A DNA stretch of 11,815 nucleotides from JACCUZ01 sp038246575. GTDB taxonomy: Bacteria; Actinomycetota; Actinomycetes; JACCUZ01. Positions 1 to 6,075 of this stretch are shown here, one piece after another. The notes beneath the pieces are model-generated. The model saw only the letters and a program-made list of their open reading frames with translations, did not search any database and was not told where the DNA came from. The translations under genes were made by a program, and so were the position numbers. Location: NCBI GenBank assembly GCA_038246575.1, contig JBBRVU010000136.1, positions 1 to 11,815 of the forward strand, read 5' to 3'. Position 1 is the stretch's first letter. Each line of letters opens with the position of its first letter.

Positions 1-104
1 ACCAGCTCGTCGGAGAACAACTCCCGACGCAGCCGACGAGCCTCGGACTCGGACACACCGTTCGTCTCATTGCTGGTCGCAGTCACACAGGACTCCTTCG
101 TCAT
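1..104 (-). CDS. N-terminal fragment of a probable IS256-like transposase (runs off the left edge)
   Basis: An ATG at 104-102 on the minus strand opens 34 codons that continue past base 1. The protein begins MTKESCVTATSN and goes on to ARRLRRELFSDEL. I see no catalytic motif, because the DDE residues would lie outside the window. The transposase call rests on three things: the basic, charged N-terminus; the upstream sequence resembling the ends of actinobacterial IS256-family elements (GGGGGTGTCAG, then CTGTGTAA about 15 bases before the start); and the fact that the neighbouring monooxygenase loses homology just where this element begins. It could instead be the start of an unrelated small gene. 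The family assignment is inference and fairly weak. Confidence 0.42.
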   Translation of the reverse strand, partial: MTKESCVTATSNETNGVSESEARRLRRELFSDEL

Positions 105-137
105 CGGACCCGCCGCTTACACAGACCATCTGACACC
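1..137 (-). mobile_element. End of a probable IS256-like insertion sequence
   Basis: The minus strand reads GGGGGTGTCAGATGGTCTGT from about 137 down and then GTAAGCGG, just before the transposase-like start at 104. A short GC-rich terminal segment followed by CTGTGTAA is the arrangement I associate with IS256-family ends in actinobacteria. The upstream flavin monooxygenase frame stops making family sense at about 140 and meets a TAA at 117-119 inside this segment. The exact end (about 134-140) and any target duplication cannot be fixed, because the other end of the element lies outside the window. Confidence 0.38.
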
Positions 138-869
138 CCCTCCGGCGGCCCGCCCGCGCCCGGGGTTGCCGCCGACCGAGCCGTGGCCAGTGGCCGAGGC
201 GTAGCCATACACCTGCTCCTCCCGCAGCGGGATCAGCAGCAGCGTTCCCTTCGGCCCGGACCATGCGCACCAGCAGCCGACACCGGGATTGGAGGTCACG
301 AACCGCCAGCTCGCCGCCGACAACACCGACGCGCGCGCGGCGTGCCGACCGAAGATCGAGTCCCGGACCGCCGAGTGCACACCGTCTGCGCCGACTACGA
401 CGTCGTATCGTTCCGGACCTGAGTCAGCGAACGAGACCTCGACCTCGTCGCCGAGCTCGCGTACGCCCGTCACCTCCGCATTCCACCGCACCTGCGCGGT
501 GCTGGGCTCCGGCTGGAGGAGCTCAATCAGGTCGCCACGGCGCATGCAGACGGGAGCGTCGCGTGCACCCCAGAAGGCGTCCTCGTCCACAGCGAAGAAC
601 AACCGGCCACGAGCGTTGCGATACTCCCGGCGACGCACTGGGAGTCCGTGGGCGGCCACGCCGTCCTCGACGCCCAACGCGCGAAGGGCCGCGATGGCGT
701 TACCGGGCAGATTCACGCCCAAGCCCGCATCCAGCGGCCCCCTCGCTCGGTCCACCAGCTGAGCAGTGAGCCCGCGTCGAACGAGGGCCCGAACCGCTGC
801 CAAGCCGGCGATGCCGCCGCCCACAACGAGCACCCGCCTATCCGACGAGAGCCCGCGCGGCCCGCTCAT
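117..869 (-). pseudogene. FAD-dependent monooxygenase (PHBH-like), C-terminally truncated by an IS
   Basis: This is the N-terminal two thirds of a class A flavoprotein monooxygenase, the family that hydroxylates aromatic or polyketide substrates using NAD(P)H and O2. Visible motifs are the Rossmann GxGxxG (G17, G19, G22 in VLVVGGGIAGLAA), an acidic residue at the end of the second beta strand (D40), R110 in the CMRRGDL segment, and the DG motif GADGVHSAVR at 160-169. The family is usually about 380-400 residues, but this frame gives 250. The second FAD ribityl motif (GDAAH-type) is absent, and the tail after about residue 235 is low-complexity sequence followed by IS-end sequence. The start is the ATG just before the conserved beta strand; no strong ribosome binding site is seen. 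It lies 48 bp downstream of the BBE oxidoreductase on the same strand, probably as the last gene of that operon. Without the second half of the FAD site it is unlikely to be active. Confidence 0.8.
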
Positions 870-917
870 GGCTGAGGCATTCTCTCGCGGCCGCTTCCAT
901 AGCGGACGAGCACTACG

Positions 918-2332
918 TCAGGCGCCGTCGTCGGTCAGGGCCGGTGAGATGTTGCGGTTGGATCGGAACACGTTGTCGGGGTCGTAGTGCCGCTTGACCG
1001 CGAGGAGACGGGCATGGTTCGTGCCGTAGGTGGCCCGGGTGCGGTCGTGGTCCTCGTCATGGCTCTGGAAGTTGATGTACGTGCGGCCCGTTCCGAAGGG
1101 ACGCACAGCGGCGCCTGCGTCGCGGACCCAGCTCTGGAAGCGGACGGCTTGGGTGTCGTCGGGGGCCCACATGCCTTTGACACCGACGACGAAGCGGGCA
1201 TCGCGATTGCCGACGGCGCCGTCGTCCTCGGCACGATCGTTCAACGCACCGCCGATGTGCAGCAGGCCCATTTCCGCGAACGGCATGGGACAGGTCGAGA
1301 ACAGTTCCTCCATGGTGTCGAGCAGCGGCTCTTCGAGCCCGGACAGGTACTCGGTCCGCCAGTAGTAGTGCATTCCGTCAGGCTCGGTGTCGTCCAACAG
1401 GGACTGGACGTCGGTGTACGGCATGGGACCGAGAAGATCCATGACCGGCTCCCCGACGTCCCGCACTGCGGCGAGCACCCGCTCGGCCGACTCGTGCGGG
1501 CCGGTGTAGCAGACGACGAAGGCGCACAGCCGTCGTCCATGCCAGGCGATCGGGACGAACGACGCGTGGAGCGCGGTCATCAGCACGCACCACATGGCGA
1601 GCTCTCTGGGGGCGGTCGCGGTGAGCTCCCGATAGGCCCGCAGGACGTGTCCGGCTTGATCGAAGGGCCAGGCAATGAGTCCGCCGTGGACCTGAGGGCC
1701 GACAGGATGCAGCCGGAAGGCCAGTCGGGTGACGACGCCGACGTTGGCTCCAGCGCCCCGGACGGCCCAGAACAGATCGGCGTTCTCCTTCGCGCTGGCC
1801 CGCCGTAGCACACCGTCGGCGGTGACGATCTCGACCTCGAGAAGGTTGTCCACTGTCCACCCGAAGCGACGGGTCAGGTAGCCCAGACCTCCGCCGAGGG
1901 TGAGTCCCGCGACCCCGACCCGGGAGACGAATCCCAGTGGGACGGCCAGGGCGTGTCGCTGCGTCTCTCGGTCCACGTCACCGAGGCGACAGCCGGCACC
2001 AACCGTGGCGCGGCGAGTCTTTCGATCGACCTGGACATCTCGCAGCTGTGACAGGTCGATCGCCACCCCGTTCCCGGCCAGAGCAGTCCCGGCAATGTTG
2101 TGGCCACCGCCTCGGACTGAAACCGGCAGGCCGTTGTGGCCGGCAGCCCGGACAGGGCCCGGATGTCGTCGACGGCGCCGCGCGGGTCGCCCGGCTGGAC
2201 GACGACGTCTGGACGCTTAGTGATCATGCCGTTCCAGATGCGGACGGCTTCGTGGTATTCGTCGTCGGCCGCGGTCAGCACGTGAGTGGCGCCCAGATCG
2301 GCGATCTCGTCGCGCAGCGTGCGGGCCGTCAC
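918..2332 (-). pseudogene. BBE-family FAD-linked oxidoreductase with one frameshift
   Basis: This is a flavoprotein of the berberine-bridge / 6-hydroxynicotine oxidase type, an FAD_binding_4 domain plus a C-terminal BBE domain. Such enzymes oxidise alcohols, amines or C-C bonds and pass electrons to O2. Translation from GTG 2332 gives a normal N-terminus up to PGDPRGAVDDIRAL (about residue 60). The family sequence then resumes in another frame as VRAAGHNGLPVSVRGGGHN, with the flavin-linking His near reconstructed residue 78. From there it is open to the TGA at 918-920. Later motifs are GVAGLTLGGGLG, DLFWAVRGAGANVGVVT and the BBE signature YDPDNVFRSNRNISP. The second, Cys, flavin linkage of some relatives is absent (GFVSRVGVAG). 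Restoring one base near 2153-2156 gives about 471 residues, a normal length. The GTG overlaps the hydrolase stop (GTGA), implying translational coupling. The break may be a real mutation or an error at GGGCCC. Confidence 0.85.
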
Positions 2333-3171
2333 GACAGCACCGCTTCCACGAATGCCGCCGGTGCTTCGAGGGCCGGCTCGTTGCCGACACCGTCGAGCAC
2401 ATGCAGCGGCCACTGGTAACGGTCGGCGGCTCGCCGGCCCACCGCAAGCGGGACGATGGAGTCCTTGGATCCCCACACCAATCGCGTCGTTGCGTCGATC
2501 CGTTCGAGAACGTCCGGGGGGATCGCCGGCATGGCGAAGTCATTGAGCAGACGCTCCAGGCCAGCGCCGATCACCGGGTCGGCGGCGAGCTCGAGATCGT
2601 AGGTCTGGAGTGCCTCCCAGCGGTCTCCGAGGCGGCGACGGACGGAGCCGAGATCTCTAACGCACTGGCGCCAGAGAGCATCGTGGCTCTCGCGGTCCGG
2701 CCCGGCAAGGTACGTCGACAGCGCGGCCCCGAACTCCCCCGTGGGGGCAAACGGCTCCAGCCCCATCGGGACCACCAGCACCAGTGCGTTCAGACGCGCG
2801 GGCTCTCGGGCGGCGAACCGCGCCGCGATCGCCCCGCCAGTGAGGTGTCCGATCACGATGGGCGGTTGGTCGCAGGTTTGGTCGACGAGCGCGTCGAGCC
2901 ACTCGATGACGCGCTCCGCGGTGAGAGGCGGGAGGACGGGGGAGGCACCCTGGCCTGGCAGGTCGGGTGCGATAACGCGGTGTTCGGCGGCCAGTGCCGG
3001 AAGGACCGACAGCCAGGTTCCAGCGTGCGCGGCGGGGCCGTGAAGAGCCACCACGGGCGGTCCCGACCCGGTCTCCAGCACTGCCGTGGACACGCCGGCC
3101 AGCGTGAGCCGACGTTCGGTCGCTGGCGTGTCCGAGTAGAGAACTCCACGGGATGCAGACGAGATCGGCAT
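2329..3171 (-). CDS. Alpha/beta-hydrolase-fold protein lacking catalytic Ser and His
   Basis: This is a 280-residue protein with a clear alpha/beta-hydrolase fold: the strand and oxyanion loop PPVVALHGPAAHAGTW (38-53), APDLPGQGAS (68-77), the nucleophile-elbow region PIVIGHLTGGAIAARF (104-119), a helical cap, and VWGSKDSIVPL (232-242) with the acid D237. The elbow normally reads G-H-S-x-G-G; here it is GHLTGG, with Leu110 in the nucleophile position. The C-terminal histidine motif (GxGHxPxxExP) reads GVGNEPALEAP, with Asn264 for His. I checked both substitutions in the nucleotides. The protein therefore has the fold and the acid but not the triad. It is either a non-hydrolytic member acting as a lyase, cyclase or binding partner, or a decaying gene. 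It is first in the minus-strand operon, and its TGA overlaps the GTG of the flavin oxidoreductase. The start is the ATG at 3171, six bases after a TAGCGT hexamer. Confidence 0.88.
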   Translation of the reverse strand: MPISSASRGVLYSDTPATERRLTLAGVSTAVLETGSGPPVVALHGPAAHAGTWLSVLPALAAEHRVIAPDLPGQGASPVLPPLTAERVIEWLDALVDQTCDQPPIVIGHLTGGAIAARFAAREPARLNALVLVVPMGLEPFAPTGEFGAALSTYLAGPDRESHDALWRQCVRDLGSVRRRLGDRWEALQTYDLELAADPVIGAGLERLLNDFAMPAIPPDVLERIDATTRLVWGSKDSIVPLAVGRRAADRYQWPLHVLDGVGNEPALEAPAAFVEAVLS

Positions 3172-3177
3172 GCCGGA

Positions 3178-3183
3178 ACGCTA
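3178..3183 (-). promoter_or_regulatory. Candidate -10 hexamer for a leaderless hydrolase transcript
   Basis: On the minus strand TAGCGT fits the TAnnnT pattern of actinobacterial -10 elements and ends exactly six bases before the hydrolase ATG. That spacing would start transcription at or next to the A of the start codon. No Shine-Dalgarno sequence precedes the ATG, which agrees with a leaderless message. A TTGACC lies upstream, but at a spacing too long for a standard -35. Confidence 0.4.
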
Positions 3184-3239
3184 CGAGCGACCCGAGACGG
3201 GCCGCATCGGTCAAGATATGCAGGAACGGCGCTCGACCT

Positions 3240-3640
3240 GTACGAGATTCTTTGTAGACCGGGCAGGCTCGGGCGTTATTGTGGCGGCCGATGGGGTCGC
3301 CAAGGAGGAGATCTCCCGGCGCTGCGAGGTCGACTCGGACACGGTGAGGCGCTGGCGTACCCGGTCGGCGCGACCGGTCCTGCCGGCGTCGAGATGATCG
3401 CCAAGGGTCGGAGGCGCAAATCCTCCCTGCCGCTGGGGACGGCGGCGGAGATGTTGCGGCTGACCCGCACGAGCTCCCGGCGGACGGGTCGACGCACCGG
3501 AGCACGCGGTCGATGGCCCACCAGGTCGGGATCGGGAAGGGCGCCGTCGCGCGGATCCGGGCCGACCACAGCCTCAACCCCTGGAGGGTCGACACGTTGA
3601 AGGTCGGCATCGACCCACACTTCGAGTCCTGCGGGCCGAC
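3240..3640 (+). pseudogene. Degraded N-terminal half of an IS630-type transposase
   Basis: Transposase-like sequence is spread over three frames. At 3270-3360 AADGVAKEEISRRCEVDSDT and then VRRWRTR resemble the helix-turn-helix that opens IS630 transposases. A middle piece in a second frame contains AAEMLRLTRT. From about 3470 a third frame reads ELPADGSTHRSTRSMAHQVG, then GAVARIRADHSLNPWRVDTL, and ends at GIDPHFE near 3626; this is the second DNA-binding segment and linker of the same family. At least two frameshifts separate the parts. The DDE catalytic domain is missing, since no family-like sequence follows position 3640. This is a dead remnant; whether it came from the same element as the fragment at the right end cannot be told, because the two pieces do not overlap. 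Confidence 0.6.
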
Positions 3641-3745
3641 GCAGCGCCGCCTCCCGGAAGCGTCGCCGAGGTCACCAGGGTCGAGCTCGGTGGCCACGAC
3701 CAGGTGACCGACCGGGTCACTGCCGGGGGGTTGGCAGCGATGTAG

Positions 3746-3983
3746 CTGTGGCTCGGCGTCGGCTTCCACGCCACGTTCGCCGCCCAAGGTCGACCCGCTG
3801 CTCGGCGCCGTGTACGCCGCCCTGTTCGTGGTGCAGGCGTTCCTGTTGGCCCGCGCCGGCCTCGTCCGCCGAGAGCTGGCCTTCGCCGCCGGCCGCGGCG
3901 TCTCGGCGTGGGTCGGCTTGGGCGCGCTGGCGTACGCGCTGGTGGGGATGGCGCCCTGCCCCAGTCCGCGACCGGCGACCTGA
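3746..3983 (+). pseudogene. Fragment of a DUF6064-like integral membrane protein
   Basis: A first frame reads LWLGVGFHATFAA. The sequence then continues one frame over as KVDPLLGAVYAALFVVQAFL, LARAGLVRRELAFAAGRG and SAWVGLGALAYALVGMAPC before a TGA at 3981-3983. The pattern of a WxGVxYHLxFF-like helix, a hydrophobic helix ending in a VVRxxLxF-type charged loop, and another helix ending in AYAL matches my memory of DUF6064 membrane proteins of unknown function. Only about 80 residues remain of a family usually near 200. A stop codon (3743-3745) lies immediately upstream, and the frameshift falls at CCC near 3783-3785. The fragment is non-functional. The family name is recalled, not searched. 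Confidence 0.42.
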
Positions 3984-4206
3984 CAGGCCGGACGGCGACG
4001 GCACGGCTGACGACGCGCCGCGGGCCGGTACCCCGTCGACGCTGCTCCGACCTCCGGAGCGGATGCGCGCCTTCTCGGGCCCATCCCGTCGGATGGCTCC
4101 AGGGCCGGTCACCAACCGCCGTTCCCGGCCGGGAGACGCCGGGCGCGGCACCTGGCCCGCCGCCGCCGCGCCGGGGGAGCGACGGGGCCCGCGAGTGCCC
4201 GGGAGT
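3984..4206. other. Non-coding stretch with palindromes upstream of the kdp control region
   Basis: I recognise no gene here; open frames in this stretch are GC-driven and lack motifs. It holds a perfect 6-bp stem with a 4-base loop at 4081-4096 (CCATCC-CGTC-GGATGG) and a 12-base perfect palindrome at 4123-4134 (TCCCGGCCGGGA). The first could be a weak terminator or just structure; no U-tract follows it on either strand. Confidence 0.4.
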
Positions 4207-4243
4207 CGTCAGTATCCCGAGGCAGACCGTCAGGGAAACGTCA
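4207..4243 (+). promoter_or_regulatory. Three CGTCA boxes, candidate KdpE operator
   Basis: CGTCA occurs at 4207-4211, 4228-4232 and 4239-4243, with spacings of 21 and 11 bases, close to two turns and one turn of the helix. OmpR/PhoB-type regulators such as KdpE bind direct repeats about 10-11 bases apart. The array ends 12 bases before a possible -35, a usual place for an activator. The regulator gene lies at the far end of the same operon. That KdpE binds here is inference. Confidence 0.42.
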
Positions 4244-4255
4244 AGATCCTGGCCG

Positions 4256-4284
4256 TTGGCCGCCGCCCCGTGCCGAACTGATAG
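4256..4284 (+). promoter_or_regulatory. Candidate kdp operon promoter
   Basis: TTGGCC at 4256-4261 and TGATAG at 4279-4284 are separated by 17 bases, a standard sigma-70 spacing, and lie directly after the CGTCA array and about 55 bases before the first start codon. Both hexamers match the consensus only partly, as expected for an activated promoter. There is no direct evidence for a transcription start. Confidence 0.35.
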
Positions 4285-4288
4285 CGCA

Positions 4289-4308
4289 GCGGCGGTCGCT
4301 GCCGCCGC
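4289..4308 (+). promoter_or_regulatory. Leader hairpin before the kdp reading frames
   Basis: GCGGCGG at 4289-4295 pairs perfectly with CCGCCGC at 4302-4308 around a 6-base loop. An alternative stem uses GCAGCG (4286-4291) and CGCTGC (4297-4302), and the two are mutually exclusive. The hairpin sits about 20 bases before the ribosome binding site. I do not recognise a known riboswitch here. It may only affect RNA stability. Confidence 0.3.
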
Positions 4309-4339
4309 CGACGATGTCGGCCCACACCGGGAGGCTGAC

Positions 4340-4423
4340 GTGGCGGACGTGGCGTTCGTCGTCCTGACCCTGGCCGTCTTCGCGCTGCTGGTCGCGCTCG
4401 TGCATGGATTGGACCGGCTGTGA
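4340..4423 (+). CDS. 27-residue single-span membrane peptide preceding kdpF
   Basis: A GTG at 4340 preceded by a strong ribosome binding site (GGGAGG at 4329-4334, five bases before the start) opens 27 codons. The peptide begins MADVAFVVLTLAVFALLVAL and ends HGLDRL. It is one hydrophobic helix with an acidic N-terminus and a short charged C-terminal tail. Its TGA overlaps the GTG of kdpF (GTGA), so the two are translationally coupled. Similar tiny ORFs precede kdpF in other actinobacterial kdp operons to my recollection, usually annotated as hypothetical. The role is unknown; it could be a second small Kdp-associated subunit like KdpF or a leader peptide. The strong ribosome binding site and coupling argue that it is translated. 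Confidence 0.75.
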   Translation: MADVAFVVLTLAVFALLVALVHGLDRL

Positions 4424-4509
4424 GCGGCGGCGACGCGACGATGCTGTTGCTGGCAGTGGCGCTGGCGGCCTACCTGCTCGTCGCTCTGCTACGCCCGGAG
4501 CGTTTCTGA
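4420..4509 (+). CDS. kdpF: KdpF, small stabilising subunit of the Kdp K+-ATPase
   Basis: This is a 29-residue peptide with one transmembrane helix (MLLLAVALAAYLLVALLRPE) ending in ERF, the typical KdpF form AYLxxALxRPExF. In Escherichia coli KdpF is a lipid-like stabiliser of the KdpABC complex in the cytoplasmic membrane. It starts at a GTG overlapping the previous stop and ends at TGATG, where its stop shares the A of the kdpA start codon. The extra N-terminal residues VSGGDAT are usual for longer starts; an internal ATG at 4441 (MLLLAVAL) is an alternative. The gene looks intact, although the KdpA and KdpB it would serve are broken. Confidence 0.85.
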   Translation: MSGGDATMLLLAVALAAYLLVALLRPERF

Positions 4510-5165
4510 TGCCGGCGGGGTGGGCCGCGGTCGTGCAGATCGTCGTGTTGGTGCTGGCGTTGGCGGCGGTCCACCGGCCGCTCGGGGACTACCTCGCCCG
4601 CATGTTCAGCGACCGCCACCACCTGCGCCTGGAGCGCCTCGTCTATCGCGCCGTCGGCGTCGACCCCGAGACCGAGCAGCGCTGGCCTGTCTACGCCCGG
4701 TCGGTGCTGGCGTTTTCAGTTCTGGGAGTCCTGCTGCTGTACGCCCTTCAGCGCGTGCAGCAGACGCTGCCGTGGGACCGCGGCATGCCCGGCGTGGCTC
4801 CCGCGACGGCGTGGGACACCGCGGTGTCGTTCGTCACCAACACGAACTGGCAGTCCTACTCGGGCGAGTCGACGATGGGCCACTTCGTCCAGATGGCGGG
4901 GCTGACGGTACAGAACTTCCTGTCCGGCGCCGTGGGCCTGTCCGTGGCGATCGCACTCGTCCGCGGCTTCGCCCGCTCCCGTACCGATCGGCTCGGCAAC
5001 TTCTGGGTCGACTGCCGACGAGACTCCCGAGGGGCGTTCCGTGGTCGTGCTGGCCAAGGAGCGCTTCGGGCTGCGTGCTCCGGACGAGGGTCTGCTGGAG
5101 TCGGCGCACTTCGTGCCGTTCACTGCGCAGACTCGCATGAGCGGCGTGGACCTCAAGACGGCTGA
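4509..5165 (+). pseudogene. kdpA: kdpA 5' remnant: K+-channel subunit truncated after residue 168
   Basis: The first 168 residues are a normal KdpA N-terminus. They contain the first membrane helix (VVQIVVLVLALAAVH), a cytoplasmic segment with VYRAVGVDPETEQRW, a second helix near 65-80, the first selectivity-filter loop SFVTNTNWQSYSGE (107-120), and the conserved GNFWVD at 163-168 (ending at 5012). KdpA is normally about 550-560 residues with four pore repeats. From 5014 the DNA encodes KdpB in another frame, and the KdpA frame runs as nonsense to a stop at 5165. Three of the four selectivity-filter repeats and most helices are gone, so K+ conduction is not expected. The start is the ATG at 4509 overlapping the kdpF stop. 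The break is clean, with no insertion sequence at the join, so either a real deletion or an assembly collapse is possible. Confidence 0.88.
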
Positions 5166-6069
5166 CGGCTACTGCGAGATCCGCAAGGGTGCCGCCGCGG
5201 CGGTCATGACATGGGTACGCGAGCAGGGCGGGCACCCGATCGAGGACGTCGGCGCTGCCGTGGACGCCATCAGCGCCAGCGGCGGCACCCCCCTCGTCGT
5301 CGCCGAGCGCCGCCCCGACGCCGTCGCCCGCGCAGTCGGTGTCATCCACCTCAAGGACGTAGTCAAGACGGGCATGCGAGAGCGCTTCGAGCAGTTGCGC
5401 CGCATGGGCATCCGTACCGTCATGATCACCGGAGACAACCCGCTCACCGCGCAGGCCATCGCTGCCGAGGCCGGTGTCGACGACTTCCTCGCCGAAGCCA
5501 AGCCCGAGGACAAGATGGCGCTCATCCGGCGCGAGCAGGAATCGGGTCGGCTGGTCGCCATGACCGGCGACGGCACCAACGACGCGCCCGCGCTCGCCCA
5601 GGCCGACGTGGGCGTGGCGATGAACACCGGCACCTCGGCCGCCAAGGAAGCCGGCAACATGGTCGACCTCGACTCCAACCCGACCAAGCTCATCGAGATC
5701 GTCGAGATCGGCAAGCAGCTGCTCATCACCCGCGGCGCGCTCACGACGTTCTCGATCGCCAACGACGTCGCCAAGTACTTCGCCATCATCCCGGCGATGT
5801 TCGTCGCCCTGTACCCGGGGCTGGACAGGCTCAACGTCATGCGGCTCGGCAGTCCGGAGTCGGCGATCCTGTCGGCGGTCGTGTTCAACGCCATCGTCAT
5901 CGTCGCGCTCATCCCGCTGGCGCTGCGCGGTGTCCGCTACGCGCCGGCCAGCGCCGGTCAGATGCTGCGCCGCAACCTGCTCGTGTACGGCCTCGGTGGC
6001 CTGGTCACGCCCTTCGTCGGCATCAAGCTCATCGACCTCGTTGTCTCCGCACTCCCTGGGATCGGCTGA
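5014..6069 (+). pseudogene. kdpB: kdpB 3' remnant: ATPase subunit lacking its phosphorylation site
   Basis: Homology begins abruptly at ADETPEGRSVVVLAKERFGL (5014 on) and continues to the normal C-terminus, about 350 of the usual 680-700 residues. Present are PFTAQTRMSG and the RKGA segment of the nucleotide-binding domain, MITGDNPLTAQAIAAEAGVD, the hinge motif MTGDGTNDAPALAQADVG, SIANDVAKYFAIIPA in the membrane helix, and the final LVTPFVGIKLID helix. Missing are the first membrane helices, the actuator domain with TGES, and the DKTGT phosphorylated aspartate. The protein cannot form the phosphoenzyme and should be inactive as a pump. No start codon is appropriate: a GTG at 5041 is in frame but has no ribosome binding site. 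The stop is 6 bases before kdpC. The KdpA fragment joined upstream is in a different frame, so no fusion protein is made. Confidence 0.9.
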
Positions 6070-6075
6070 ACCGCG

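Noticed and set aside
987..1808. A 273-codon plus-strand open frame antisense to the BBE oxidoreductase
   Set aside because: The opposite strand carries clear FAD_binding_4 and BBE motifs; the plus-strand frame has none.
2657..4084. A 475-codon minus-strand open frame across the hydrolase start and the debris region
   Set aside because: It overlaps the well-supported hydrolase in another frame, is rich in Arg, Pro and Ala with no motif, and reflects high GC content only.
5010..5165. A KdpA-KdpB fusion protein
   Set aside because: The two parts are in different frames, so the DNA join does not create a continuous chimeric polypeptide; the KdpA frame ends at 5165 after about 50 nonsense residues.
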